Shown: in pieces, positions 47,392-55,886 of the stretch | Layout of the letters: every line of letters starts with the position of its first letter | Position numbering within the stretch: position 1 is the stretch's first letter | Assembly: GCF_014207985.1 (NCBI RefSeq) | Contig: NZ_JACHMI010000001.1 | Span: 7,981,001 to 8,045,000, forward strand | Reading direction: 5' to 3' | Source: Nonomuraea rubra | GTDB taxonomy: Bacteria; Actinomycetota; Actinomycetes; Streptosporangiales; Streptosporangiaceae | Length of the DNA: 64,000 nucleotides | Notes under the pieces: model-generated | What the model was told of the DNA's origin: nothing | The model's database searches: none | What the model saw: the letters and a program-made list of their open reading frames with translations, nothing else | Program-made: the position numbers and the translations under genes

Positions 47392-49457
47392 TGCACGACG
47401 TACCGGCGGTGGCCATCGTGGGGATGAGCGGCCGCTTCCCGGGGGCCCGCGATCTGGACGAGTTCTGGCGCAACCTCGTCGAGGGCGTCTGCTCGATCAC
47501 GGACTTCACGGAGGAGGAGCTGCTGGCGGCCGGGGTGGACGCCGCCGAGTTGCGCGGGCCCGGGTACGTGGCGTCGAAGGGCTTCCTGGAGGAGGCGGAC
47601 CGGTTCGAGCACGAGCTGTTCGGGTTCAACGCCACGGAGGCCGCCGCGCTGGACCCGCAGCACCGGCAGCTCCTGGAGACCGCCTGGTCGGCGCTGGAGG
47701 ACGCCGGCTATGACCCGCGCCGCACCGGCCTGCGGACCGGCGTGTACGTGGGCGGCGGCCCGAGCGAGCACGCGGTCGCGGCCCAGGTGGACGGGCGGTT
47801 GCGGGCCCGGCTGGGGCCGATGCACGTGCGGGTGCTCACCGATCGGGAGTTCCTGGCGGGGTGGCTGTCGTACCGGCTGGGGCTGACGGGGCCGAGCCTG
47901 ACCGTGCAGACGGGCTGCTCGACCTCGCTGGCCACGGTGCACGTGGCCGTGCAGGCGCTGCTGGCCGGGGAGTGCGACCTGGCGGTGGCGGGCGGCGTGT
48001 CGATCGACTCGCCGTACCCGCGCGGCTACCTGTACGAACCGGGCGGCATCTCCTCCCCCGACGGACGGTGCCGTCCCTTCGACGAGAAGGCGGCGGGCAC
48101 GGTCGGCGGGAACGGCGTCGGCCTGGTGGTGCTCAGGCGGCTGGAGGACGCGGTCGCGGACGACGACCCGATCCACGCCGTCATCCGCGGCACCGCGGCG
48201 GGCAACGACGGGTCGGGGCGGGTGGGGTTCACCGCGCCCGGCGTGGACGGGCAGACCGCGACCATCGAGGAGGCCTGGGCGGCGGCGGGGCTGGATCCGG
48301 CGGACGCGCAGTTCCTGGAGGCGCACGGGACGGGCACGGATCTCGGTGACCGCATCGAGGTGGCGGCCGCGGCGGAGGCGTTCCGGGGGGCCCGGCGGTG
48401 TGCGATCGGGTCGGTGAAGTCCAACGTCGGGCACCTGAACGCGGCCGCGGGCGTGGTGGGGCTGATCAAGGCGGCGCTGATGCTGCGGCACCGCACGATG
48501 GTCCCCACCGTGAACGTCACCCGCCCGCACCCCGACCTCGCCCTGGACGACACCCCGTTCCGCCTGCTCACCCGGGCCGAGGCCTGGGCCTCCCCGGCTT
48601 TCGGGCCGCGCCTGGCGGGGGTGTCGTCGCTGGGCATCGGCGGCACGAACGTGCACGTCGTCCTGGAGGAACCGCCCACGCCCGCCGGCGACGCGGGTGC
48701 AGGCCGGCGTGCTTCCGGTGCCGGTGCCGGTGCCGGCGCAGGTGGTGCTGATGCCGGTCGCATGGTGCTGCCCTTGTCGGCGCGGACGGAGGCGCAGCTC
48801 GCCGCCGCCGCCCGGCGCCTGGCCGCCGTGCTGCATTCGCCCGGCGCGCCCCCGCTGGCCGACGTCGCCCACACCCTGGCCCACGGCCGCGCCACCCTGG
48901 ACGCCCGCGCGTACGTGACCGCCGCGACATGTGAGGAGGCCGCCACCGCACTGGAATCCCTCGCCACGGGCCGCACGACCGCCGGCGGCAACGCGGTCGG
49001 CGCGGCGTGGGCGGCGGGTCAGGAGGTCACCTGGCCCGAGACCGGCGGCCGCCGCACCCGCCTGCCCACGTACCCGTTCGCGGGCGACCACCACGGCGCC
49101 CTCACCCTCGGCCCCCCACCGGCTCCCGAGCCGGAAGAGCAGGCCACCGGCACGGAGGCGGCCGTGACGGCGCTGTTCCGCACCACCCTGGCCCTGGACG
49201 GCGAGCAGGACCTCGACCGCACGTACTTCGCGGCCGGCGGCGACTCCCTGACCGCCGTCTTCCTGGTCAGCGAGCTACGCGACCGCTTCGCCCTGGACGT
49301 CCCCATCGAGCTGTTCCTCACCGAACGCCCCCTGCACGAGCTGATCACCCGCGCCGTGCACGGCGAGGAGGACGACCTCCTCGGCGACCTCCTCGACGAA
49401 CTCGAACAAGACGAGCCCGAACCAGACGAGCCCGGACAAGGCGAGCGCGGACGATGA
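47391..49457 (+). CDS. AT-less polyketide synthase protein: KS-T
   Basis: A 688-residue protein with a ketosynthase (about 1-425) and a C-terminal carrier (about 590-660). KS residues are complete: Cys176 in VQTGCSTSLATVH, His in EAHGTGTD near 311 and His in KSNVGHLN near 348. The QTxCSTS form is typical of KS domains that follow NRPS modules. After the KS a KS-AT linker (LPLSARTEAQLAAAARRLAAVL) runs directly to a post-AT linker (RLPTYPFAGDHH) with no acyltransferase between. Carrier GGDSL has Ser near 618, and an acidic tail follows. Malonyl loading must come from an AT elsewhere. No KR, DH or ER is present. Confidence 0.92.
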   Translation: MHDVPAVAIVGMSGRFPGARDLDEFWRNLVEGVCSITDFTEEELLAAGVDAAELRGPGYVASKGFLEEADRFEHELFGFNATEAAALDPQHRQLLETAWSALEDAGYDPRRTGLRTGVYVGGGPSEHAVAAQVDGRLRARLGPMHVRVLTDREFLAGWLSYRLGLTGPSLTVQTGCSTSLATVHVAVQALLAGECDLAVAGGVSIDSPYPRGYLYEPGGISSPDGRCRPFDEKAAGTVGGNGVGLVVLRRLEDAVADDDPIHAVIRGTAAGNDGSGRVGFTAPGVDGQTATIEEAWAAAGLDPADAQFLEAHGTGTDLGDRIEVAAAAEAFRGARRCAIGSVKSNVGHLNAAAGVVGLIKAALMLRHRTMVPTVNVTRPHPDLALDDTPFRLLTRAEAWASPAFGPRLAGVSSLGIGGTNVHVVLEEPPTPAGDAGAGRRASGAGAGAGAGGADAGRMVLPLSARTEAQLAAAARRLAAVLHSPGAPPLADVAHTLAHGRATLDARAYVTAATCEEAATALESLATGRTTAGGNAVGAAWAAGQEVTWPETGGRRTRLPTYPFAGDHHGALTLGPPPAPEPEEQATGTEAAVTALFRTTLALDGEQDLDRTYFAAGGDSLTAVFLVSELRDRFALDVPIELFLTERPLHELITRAVHGEEDDLLGDLLDELEQDEPEPDEPGQGERGR

Positions 49458-50632
49458 GACGCCCCCCGCCGGATCCCGCCGTCCTCGACGACCCCGACCT
49501 CCTCGACCCGCACCTGCACGCCACCCACGACCTCACCCCCCTCTGGCGAAGACTGCGCGCCACCGACCCGGTACGCAGGCACGACCGCTTCTGGAGCGTC
49601 ACCCGCCACGCCGACGTCCTGCGCGTGATCCGCGACCCGGACACCTACACCTCGCTCCGGGGCAACATGCTCCGCACCCTGATGCGCGGCCACGACCCCG
49701 CCGCCGGCAAGATGATCGTGGTCACCGACGGCCCCCGCCACACCGCCCTCCGCCGCCTGCTCACCCCGGGCTTCACCCCGCGCACCCTCGGCCCCGTCAC
49801 CCACTCCATCACCGCGGCCACCAGGGACCTCCTCAGCTCCCTCACCCGCCGCGGCGGCGGCGACTTCGTCGGGGAGGTGGCCGCGCAGGTGCCGTTGCGC
49901 GCGATCTGCGAGCTGCTCGGCGTCCCGGAACGGGACCGGCAGCGCGTCCTGGAGCTGACGGCGCAGGCCATGCTCGGCGAGGAGGGCGCCGACCTGGCCG
50001 CCAGAATCGCGCAGAGCGAGATCCTGCTCTACTACACCCGCCTGGCCGCCGAACGCAGGTCCGCCCCAGGCAACGACGTCATCAGCCTGCTCGTCTCCGC
50101 CGACCTCACCGAGGAGGAGGTGCTGCTCAACTGCTACAACCTGATCATCGGCGGCGACGAGACGGCCCGGCTGGCGATGGCCGGCGGGCTGCTGGCGCTG
50201 GCCACGTACGGCGAGGAGTGGGCGCGCCTGCGCGCGGACCCCGGCCTGATCGAGCCGGCCACCGAGGAGATCCTGCGCTGGACCACCCCCGCCGCCCACG
50301 TCGGCCGGGTCGCCACCCGCGCGGCCGAGCTGGGCGGGCGGCGCATCGAGGCGGGCGACGTGGTGGCGCTGTGGACGGTGTCGGCCAACCGCGACGAGGC
50401 CGTCTTCGCCGACCCCGACCGCTTCGACGTGGGCAGGCGGCCGAACAGGCACCTGACGTTCGGCCACGGCCCGCACTTCTGCCTGGGCGCGCAGCTCGCC
50501 CGCGCCGAGATCAGGGCCCTGCTGGCGGAGCTGCGCGCGACGGTGACCAGGATCGAGGTGACGGGCCCGGTGACGTGGCTGCCGTCGAACTTCGTCAACG
50601 GCGTCGCGACGCTCCCCGTCTCACTGGCGTAG
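49454..50632 (+). CDS. Cytochrome P450 of the NRPS cluster
   Basis: A 392-residue soluble class I P450. The I-helix is IIGGDETARLAM (GGDET in place of the usual A/G-G-x-x-T), the ExxR is EEILR, and the heme loop is FGHGPHFCLGAQLAR with Cys near 343. It overlaps the KS-T gene by 4 bases (ATGA) and is the last gene of the operon. The GGDE-type I-helix and the cluster position suggest oxidation of a carrier-bound amino acid or of the finished product. No ferredoxin gene is adjacent. Confidence 0.93.
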   Translation: MRRPPPDPAVLDDPDLLDPHLHATHDLTPLWRRLRATDPVRRHDRFWSVTRHADVLRVIRDPDTYTSLRGNMLRTLMRGHDPAAGKMIVVTDGPRHTALRRLLTPGFTPRTLGPVTHSITAATRDLLSSLTRRGGGDFVGEVAAQVPLRAICELLGVPERDRQRVLELTAQAMLGEEGADLAARIAQSEILLYYTRLAAERRSAPGNDVISLLVSADLTEEEVLLNCYNLIIGGDETARLAMAGGLLALATYGEEWARLRADPGLIEPATEEILRWTTPAAHVGRVATRAAELGGRRIEAGDVVALWTVSANRDEAVFADPDRFDVGRRPNRHLTFGHGPHFCLGAQLARAEIRALLAELRATVTRIEVTGPVTWLPSNFVNGVATLPVSLA

Positions 50633-50658
50633 GACGCTCCGTGGCGTAACCTGCAAGT

Positions 50659-51039
50659 ATGTCCGTCCACTTGAACCACACCATCATGCCGGCCAGGGAC
50701 AGGGACGCGACGGCCGCCTTCCTCGTCGAGCTGCTCGGCCTGGAGCCGGCGCCCGAGTACGGCCCGTTCCGGGTGGTCTCGCTGGGCAACGACGTGTCGA
50801 TCGACGTCGTGCAGGCGGGCGAGGAGCTGCCGTCGCAGCACTACGCGTTCCTGGTCAGCGAGGACGAGTTCGACCAGATCTGGGGCCGGATCAAGGAGCG
50901 CGGGCTGACGTACTGGGCCGATCCGTTCCACCGGCAGGCGGGGCAGATCAACACCAACGACGGCGGGCGCGGCCTCTACTGGTCCGACCCCAACGGGCAC
51001 AACCTGGAGATCATCACGGTGCCGTACGGCGGCGGTTAG
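50659..51039 (+). CDS. VOC-family (glyoxalase/bleomycin-resistance-like) protein
   Basis: A 126-residue vicinal-oxygen-chelate protein with two beta-alpha-beta-beta-beta halves. Candidate metal residues are His in LNHTIMPARD and Glu in HNLEIITVPYG, and WSDPNGHNLEI is the family C-terminal motif. The ATG follows TAACCT by nine bases and lacks a ribosome site, so a leaderless start is possible. It lies 26 bases after the P450 and could be a resistance or tailoring protein of the cluster, but nothing in the sequence proves it. Its TAG overlaps the stop of the convergent oxidoreductase. Confidence 0.85.
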   Translation: MSVHLNHTIMPARDRDATAAFLVELLGLEPAPEYGPFRVVSLGNDVSIDVVQAGEELPSQHYAFLVSEDEFDQIWGRIKERGLTYWADPFHRQAGQINTNDGGRGLYWSDPNGHNLEIITVPYGGG

Positions 51040-51923
51040 GGCGCCAGCGCCTCCAGCGCCTCCTCGGCCCGGCGCATCGCCTCCTTGGCGCCGGACTCGG
51101 GTATCTCGCGGTCGAAGTTCAGGTCGTGGAAGACCTCCGTGACGCCGGCGGCGCCGAGGGCCTCGACGTCGCGCCTGATCTTGTCGTACGTGCCGGTCAG
51201 CGGGCGTTCCTCGTCCTGGGCCCGCACCTGCGTGGAGCCGCGGCAGACGAGCCGGAACGCGCTCGCGTCCCGCCCCGCCGCGGCCAGCTCGTCCTTGATC
51301 AGCCCGATGCGGGCGGTGATGGAGGCCAGGTCCTCCCTGCTGGAGCTGACCCAGCCGTCGGCCAGCCGGGCGGCGCGGCGCAGCGCGACGTCGGCGGTGC
51401 CGCCGAGCAGGATCTGGGGCGGGCCCGGCAGCGGCTTGGGGTCGAGGTGGGCGGGCGGCACGCGGTAGAAGTCGCCGTCGTGCTCGACCACGTCGTCGGT
51501 CCACGCCTTGCGCAGCACCTCGACGAACTCCTCGCCCCTGCGGCCGCGCCGCGCCATGTCGGTGCCGGTCGCCTCGAACTCCTCCGGCAGCCAGCCCAGC
51601 CCGATCCCGGCGGTGAGCCTGCCGCCCGAGAGCGTCTGCAGCGTGGCGAGCTGCTTGGCCAGCGGCACGGGCTGCACGTACGCGTTGATCACCGCGACGC
51701 CCAGCCGGATGCGGCTGGTCACGGCCGAGAGGTGGGCGAGCGTGACGATCGGGTCGTGCACGGCGCGGTAGGTGGGCCCCATCGGGTGCCCGACCGGGTA
51801 CAGCAGCCGCTGGAACGTCCACAGCTCGTGGTAGCCCAGCTCCTCGGCGCGGACGGCGATGCGGCGCATGTTCTCGGGTGTGGCCCAGGGCCCTGACACG
51901 GGTACGGCGAAACCGACTCTCAT
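51036..51923 (-). CDS. LLM-class F420-dependent oxidoreductase
   Basis: A 295-residue luciferase-fold enzyme of the actinobacterial F420 branch. Recognised by VGFAVPVSGPWATPENM, AVRAEELGYHELWTFQRLL, SRIRLGVAVINAYVQPVPLAKQLATLQTLSGGRLTAGIGLGWLPEEFEATG and PQILLGGTADVALRRAARLADGW. Members reduce or oxidise small molecules with F420. It shares four bases (TTAG) with the convergent VOC gene, and only 18 bases separate its start from the divergent kinase-like gene. Not related in sequence to the cluster monooxygenase beyond the common fold. Confidence 0.88.
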   Translation of the reverse strand: MRVGFAVPVSGPWATPENMRRIAVRAEELGYHELWTFQRLLYPVGHPMGPTYRAVHDPIVTLAHLSAVTSRIRLGVAVINAYVQPVPLAKQLATLQTLSGGRLTAGIGLGWLPEEFEATGTDMARRGRRGEEFVEVLRKAWTDDVVEHDGDFYRVPPAHLDPKPLPGPPQILLGGTADVALRRAARLADGWVSSSREDLASITARIGLIKDELAAAGRDASAFRLVCRGSTQVRAQDEERPLTGTYDKIRRDVEALGAAGVTEVFHDLNFDREIPESGAKEAMRRAEEALEALAP

Positions 51924-51941
51924 GGCACCTAGTCTGTACGA

Positions 51942-52796
51942 GTGGGTCTTGAAGCTGAGCTGGCGGGCATCGCCGCGGCGTACGGCGGCGCGGGAAAGCC
52001 CGTGTTACACCCGACGCGCACGGACGTCGTGGTGTTACGCATGGGCGAGGTGGTGGTGAAGGCCCATTCGGCGCGCGACGACGCCGAGTCGCTGCGGCCG
52101 AGGTTGCGGGCCGCGGCGTCGGCCTCGGTGAGCGGGGTGATGCTGGCCCCGCTGGAGCGCGAGGTGCTGTCGGCGGGCGGGCGCGCGGTCACGGTGTGGC
52201 CGGCGGGCCGTCCGGTCTCGCACGACGATCCGGGCTCCGCGCCGTGGGAGGAGGGGGCCAGGCTGCTGGCCAGGCTGCACGCCGTTCCTCTCACGCTGGT
52301 GCCCGCGCTGCCGCCCGCCGGAGGGCCCGCCAGGGCCGCCAGGGCGGTGAGCCGGATGACCGGCGACGGGCCGGTGGAGCAGCTCGTCAGGCGGGCGTTC
52401 AAGGAGCTGCCCGAGCCGCGGCCGCTGCCCGGCCTGCTCACGCACGGCGACTGGCATCTGGGCCAGCTCGTGCACCGTGACCGGTGGCTGCTCATCGACG
52501 TCGACGACCTCGGGGTCGGCGACCCGGCGTGGGACCTGGCCAGGCCCGCGGCCTGGTACGCGGCGGGCCTGCTCGAACCGGCGGTGTGGGAGCGGTTCCT
52601 GGGGGCTTACCTGGGCTCCGGCGGGCCGGCGCTCGGCCAGGGCGACGACCCGTGGGCGCGCCTCGACGTGCCCGCCCGGGCGCTGACCGTGCAGCTCGCC
52701 GCCGTGGCCGTGGTCAACGCCGACAGCGAGGGCCGGGAACTCGACGAGGTCGAGCACTCGTTAATCGAATCGTGCAACAGAATCGTCCGAGCATGA
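51942..52796 (+). CDS. Aminoglycoside phosphotransferase-like kinase
   Basis: A 284-residue APH/choline-kinase-fold protein. The catalytic loop is LTHGDWHLGQLVH (Brenner-type HGDxxxxN with Gln for the final Asn), and the metal loop is LIDVDDLGVGDPAWDLARP. The N-terminal lobe is short, with Lys in VVVKAHSARDDAESL. The GTG start at 51942 follows TAGTCT by six bases without a ribosome site, so it appears leaderless. The substrate is not predictable; small alcohols, drugs or sugars are all known for the fold. Confidence 0.82.
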   Translation: MGLEAELAGIAAAYGGAGKPVLHPTRTDVVVLRMGEVVVKAHSARDDAESLRPRLRAAASASVSGVMLAPLEREVLSAGGRAVTVWPAGRPVSHDDPGSAPWEEGARLLARLHAVPLTLVPALPPAGGPARAARAVSRMTGDGPVEQLVRRAFKELPEPRPLPGLLTHGDWHLGQLVHRDRWLLIDVDDLGVGDPAWDLARPAAWYAAGLLEPAVWERFLGAYLGSGGPALGQGDDPWARLDVPARALTVQLAAVAVVNADSEGRELDEVEHSLIESCNRIVRA

Positions 52797-52854
52797 CGGG
52801 GGTTGCGCGCGGTAGGTTTCACCCTGAGACCTCGAGTCAAGGAGAGCGACTTAG

Positions 52855-53115
52855 ATGCAGTGCCCCAAGTGCCGCGGGAACATGCGGACCTATGAGCGCA
52901 ACGGCGTCCACATCGAGCAGTGCGACAACTGCCGAGGGATCTTCCTCGACTACGGCGAGCTGGAGACGCTGACCCGGATGGAGACGCAGTACCACGCGGC
53001 TCCCCCGCCTCCCGCCGCCCCCGGCCCGGCCTGGGGCGCCCCGCACCACGGCGGCGGCCACTACGGCGGCCACCACCGTCAGCGCAGCTGGGTGGGCATG
53101 CTGTTCTCGACCTGA
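52855..53115 (+). CDS. Zinc-ribbon (zf-TFIIB) protein
   Basis: An 86-residue protein. The N-terminal ribbon has MQCPKCRGNMRTY and IEQCDNCRGIFLDYGELE, two CxxC knuckles of the zf-TFIIB family. A Pro/Ala linker leads to a Gly/His-rich segment (HHGGGHYGGHHRQR) and a short hydrophobic end. GGAG lies in the upstream AAGGAGAGCG. The role of this family is not established; the tail may bind metal. Confidence 0.88.
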   Translation: MQCPKCRGNMRTYERNGVHIEQCDNCRGIFLDYGELETLTRMETQYHAAPPPPAAPGPAWGAPHHGGGHYGGHHRQRSWVGMLFST

Positions 53116-53175
53116 CGAGACCTGATCAGGGCAAGGGCCGCGTGCGGATGCAGTGCGCGGCCTTTCCCCTGCCGG

Positions 53176-54153
53176 TCATTCGGGGAAGTCGTCCGGGTCC
53201 ACGGGTGCGGTGCGGGCGTTGCCGCCGCTGATCGAGTGCAGCGTGATCCGCCAGTCGTGCCAGAGGATCTGCGTGGCGGTGACCGTGGTCTTGAACTTCA
53301 CGGTCTCCTCGAACCGCTCGAAGCTGCAGTCCCTGGTGAACGCCTTGGTCTTCCCGTCCCAGTCCACGCCGTGCGTGAAGTAGATCTTGTAGCTGCCGTC
53401 CGGCACGCCCTTGATCTTGAACTTGGCCTTCTTCCGCACGTACACGCTGAACGCCTTGCTCCCGCCCCTCAGCACGGTGACCACGGCGTCGAGGCTGTCG
53501 CCGTTGTCGATCTCCAGCGAGCTGCGCCCGTTGAGCGCGCTCCTGCGGATGAACGAGCCGTTGCGCAGCCGCCTGGTCTGCCGCTCGCCCGCCTTCACCG
53601 ACACGACGTCGGCCGGGTAGCCGCCGGCGCTCTGCAGGGCCTTGCCGGCCTGGTCCAGCGCGTTCAGCCGGTCGCCGAGGTCGGCGAGCACGGCGGAGGA
53701 GGTGCACAGGTCGCGTGCGCCGACCTTGTCGGACGTGCTGCCCAGCCTGGTGGCGACGTCGCGCAGGCTGGTCACGTACGTCTCGTGCTGGGCGCGTACG
53801 GCTTCGGGCGGGGTGAGCGCCGACAGCGCGTCGGCGGCGCCGTTCAGCTCCTCCTCGGCGCGCCCCACCCGCTGGTCCAGGGCCTTGACGCCGCGGGCGC
53901 CCGCCAGCGCGGTGATCGCGTCGGCCATCGCCTCGCGCCGGCTCTCCAGCTCTCCCTTGTACGCCTCCGGGGTCAGCGCGGCCGACGTCTGGCCGCCGCC
54001 GGTGCCCGCCTGGGGGACGATGCCGTTGCCGCCCGCGACGCCGGTGACCTTGGGCTCGCCTCCGGCCGGCGACAGCGCGCCGGAGGAGCACGCGCCGAGG
54101 GAGGTGAGCGTCACCAGAGCGAGAACGCTGGAGATCAACCGGGGTGTAGCCAC
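53176..54153 (-). CDS. Putative lipoprotein of unknown function
   Basis: A 325-residue protein from the GTG at 54151-54153. This start gives a compact lipoprotein signal (ATPRLISSVLALVTLTSLGAC) and coincides with the transcription start expected from the promoter just upstream; a TTG 30 bases upstream would place the -10 inside the gene. Residues about 60-180 form a helical domain with a Cys in ARDLCTSS; the C-terminal part (about 205-310) is a beta-rich domain (SLEIDNGDSLDAVVTVL, YKIYFTHGVDWDGKTKAF) similar in pattern to secreted LCI-like or carbohydrate-binding folds. Exported and membrane-anchored; function unknown. Confidence 0.7.
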   Translation of the reverse strand: MATPRLISSVLALVTLTSLGACSSGALSPAGGEPKVTGVAGGNGIVPQAGTGGGQTSAALTPEAYKGELESRREAMADAITALAGARGVKALDQRVGRAEEELNGAADALSALTPPEAVRAQHETYVTSLRDVATRLGSTSDKVGARDLCTSSAVLADLGDRLNALDQAGKALQSAGGYPADVVSVKAGERQTRRLRNGSFIRRSALNGRSSLEIDNGDSLDAVVTVLRGGSKAFSVYVRKKAKFKIKGVPDGSYKIYFTHGVDWDGKTKAFTRDCSFERFEETVKFKTTVTATQILWHDWRITLHSISGGNARTAPVDPDDFPE

Positions 54154-54160
54154 CTGCCAC

Positions 54161-54190
54161 ACTATCGTCCGGTTGATCCCCAACCGTCAA
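54161..54190 (-). promoter_or_regulatory. Promoter of the lipoprotein gene, probably leaderless
   Basis: On the minus strand TTGACG (54185-54190) and GATAGT (54161-54166) are 18 bases apart. The expected transcript start falls at about 54153-54154, on or next to the GTG start codon. The -35 directly adjoins the stop of the upstream ABC-F gene. Confidence 0.55.
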
Positions 54191-55849
54191 TTACGATTCG
54201 GTCAGTCCCTCCTCCCGATCCTGCCGCAGCCAACGGGTGATCCCCAGCGTGTCCAGGAACGGCAGATCGTGGCTGGCCACGATGAGCGCGCCCCGGTACG
54301 CCGACAGCGCCTGCGCGAGCTGGCGGACGCTGGCCAGGTCCAGGTTGTTGGTCGGCTCGTCGAGCAGGAGCAGCTGCGGTGGCGGCTCGGCCGACAGCAG
54401 CGCGGCGAGCGTCGCGCGGAAGCGCTCCCCGCCGGAGAGCGTGCCGACGGCCTGATTGACCCGCTCCCCGCGGAAGAGGAAGCGGGCCAGCCCGGCGCGT
54501 ACGTCGTTCACCGAGGCGGACGGTGCCAGGGCCCGCACGTTGTCCACCACGCTCAGCCGGTCGTCCAGCAGGTCGAGCCGCTGCGGCAGGTAGCGGACGG
54601 GCACGTGGGCGCCGTGCGCGAGGATGCGCTTGAGCAGCGTGGTCTTGCCCGACCCGTTGGGCCCGAGCAGCGCGATCCGCTCCGGCCCGCGCACGACCAG
54701 CGCCTCCAGCACCGCCACGGACGACCCCGCTTCCGGCTCCACGTCCGGCTCCACGTCCGCCCGGCGCAACCCGGCGTCCGCCCGGCGCGACCCCGCGTCC
54801 GCTCGGCGCGGTGGCTCCAGCGGGAGCGTGAGCACCGTGCGGCCGGCGGGCACCTCGGTGCCCGGGAGCTGGATGCGGATCCCGGCGTCGTCGCGCACGG
54901 CCTGCTCGGCCTCGGTGAGCCGCTCGCGGGCCTCGGCCAGCTTCTCCAGGTGGAGGGTGCGCTGCTTGCCCGCCGTCACCTGGGCCTTGCCCTTGAGCGT
55001 GTTCGCGACGATCTTCGGCACCTTCTTGTTCTCGAACGCCTTCCTGCCGGTCCGCAGGCCGCGGTCGATCCTGGTCCTGGCCTCGATGAGCTCGCGCTGC
55101 TGCCGGCGCACCTCGCCCTCCGCGGTGCGCACCGAGCGCTCGGCCGCCTCCTGCTCGGCGGCGACCTGCTCCTCGTACGCGCCGAGGTTGCCCCCGTACA
55201 TGCGTACGGCCCCGTCGCGCAGCTCGGCGATCTGGTCCACCAGCTCCAGCAGCGCCCGGTCGTGGCTGACGAGCAGGAGCACCCCCTGCCAGGCGGCGAC
55301 GGCGGCGTGCAGCCGGTGCCGCGCGTCCAGGTCGAGGTTGTTGGTGGGCTCGTCGAGCAGCAGCACGTCGGGCCGTTTCAGCAGCTGCGCGGCCAGTGCG
55401 ACCATGATGGTCTCGCCGCCGGACAGCGTGCCGACCGTACGGTCGAGGCCGAGGTGGCCGAGCCCGAGCCGGTCGAGCTCGGCCAGGGCGCGCTCCTCCA
55501 CGTCCCAGTCGTCGCCGACGGCCGTGAAGTGCTCATCGGCCACGTCGCCGCGCTCGATGGCGTGCAGCGCGGCCCGCGTCCGGCTGATCTCCAGCAGGTC
55601 CGACACGGTACGCCGGGCGCCGAGCGGCACGTTCTGCGGCAGGTACCCGACCACGCCGGAGACGGACACGGACCCGGACCGCGGTGCCAGCTCACCCGCG
55701 ATGATCCTGAGCAGGGTGGACTTGCCCGACCCGTTGACCCCGATGAGCCCGGTACGCCCGGCGGGGAAGGCGGCGTCGAGCCGGTCGAGCACGGCGGTCC
55801 CGTCAGGCCAGGCGAAGGAGACGTGATCGACGACAATGGAATAAGGCAT
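54191..55849 (-). CDS. ABC-F family ATPase (ribosome protection / translation factor type)
   Basis: A 552-residue protein with two ABC domains and no membrane segments. Walker A motifs are GVNGSGKST and GPNGSGKTT, signatures LSGGE occur twice, and Walker B LLLDEPTNNLDL twice. Between them lies a charged coiled-coil linker (about 205-310) with GRKAFENKKVPKIVANTLKGKAQVTAGKQ at its tip. A spacer with repeats of RRADAG precedes the second domain. GGAG precedes the ATG. Actinobacterial members include self-resistance factors such as TlrC and OleB, which displace drugs from the ribosome; it lies 3.5 kb from the NRPS cluster, but a link is only inferred. Confidence 0.9.
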   Translation of the reverse strand: MPYSIVVDHVSFAWPDGTAVLDRLDAAFPAGRTGLIGVNGSGKSTLLRIIAGELAPRSGSVSVSGVVGYLPQNVPLGARRTVSDLLEISRTRAALHAIERGDVADEHFTAVGDDWDVEERALAELDRLGLGHLGLDRTVGTLSGGETIMVALAAQLLKRPDVLLLDEPTNNLDLDARHRLHAAVAAWQGVLLLVSHDRALLELVDQIAELRDGAVRMYGGNLGAYEEQVAAEQEAAERSVRTAEGEVRRQQRELIEARTRIDRGLRTGRKAFENKKVPKIVANTLKGKAQVTAGKQRTLHLEKLAEARERLTEAEQAVRDDAGIRIQLPGTEVPAGRTVLTLPLEPPRRADAGSRRADAGLRRADVEPDVEPEAGSSVAVLEALVVRGPERIALLGPNGSGKTTLLKRILAHGAHVPVRYLPQRLDLLDDRLSVVDNVRALAPSASVNDVRAGLARFLFRGERVNQAVGTLSGGERFRATLAALLSAEPPPQLLLLDEPTNNLDLASVRQLAQALSAYRGALIVASHDLPFLDTLGITRWLRQDREEGLTES

Positions 55850-55862
55850 AAGGCGGCTCCCA

Positions 55863-55886
55863 TCACAAAAAATCGAAATTTCGTGA
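55863..55886 (-). promoter_or_regulatory. AT-rich hairpin directly before the ABC-F ribosome site
   Basis: Read on the minus strand, TCACGAAA pairs with TTTTGTGA (one G-U) around an 8-base loop; the hairpin contains the perfect palindrome CGAAATTTCG (55874-55883) and a run of six T. It ends two bases before GGAG. Its composition differs sharply from the surroundings. It may attenuate transcription or translation, or be a protein-binding site. Confidence 0.4.

Noticed and set aside
47391..49457. Possible hidden acyltransferase domain in the KS-T protein
   Set aside because: The chain between the KS-AT linker and the post-AT linker is only a few dozen residues and lacks any GHSxG motif.
54154..54183. 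TTG start ten codons upstream for the lipoprotein
   Set aside because: The promoter -10 (54161-54166) would fall inside the coding sequence, and the GTG start gives a better lipoprotein signal.
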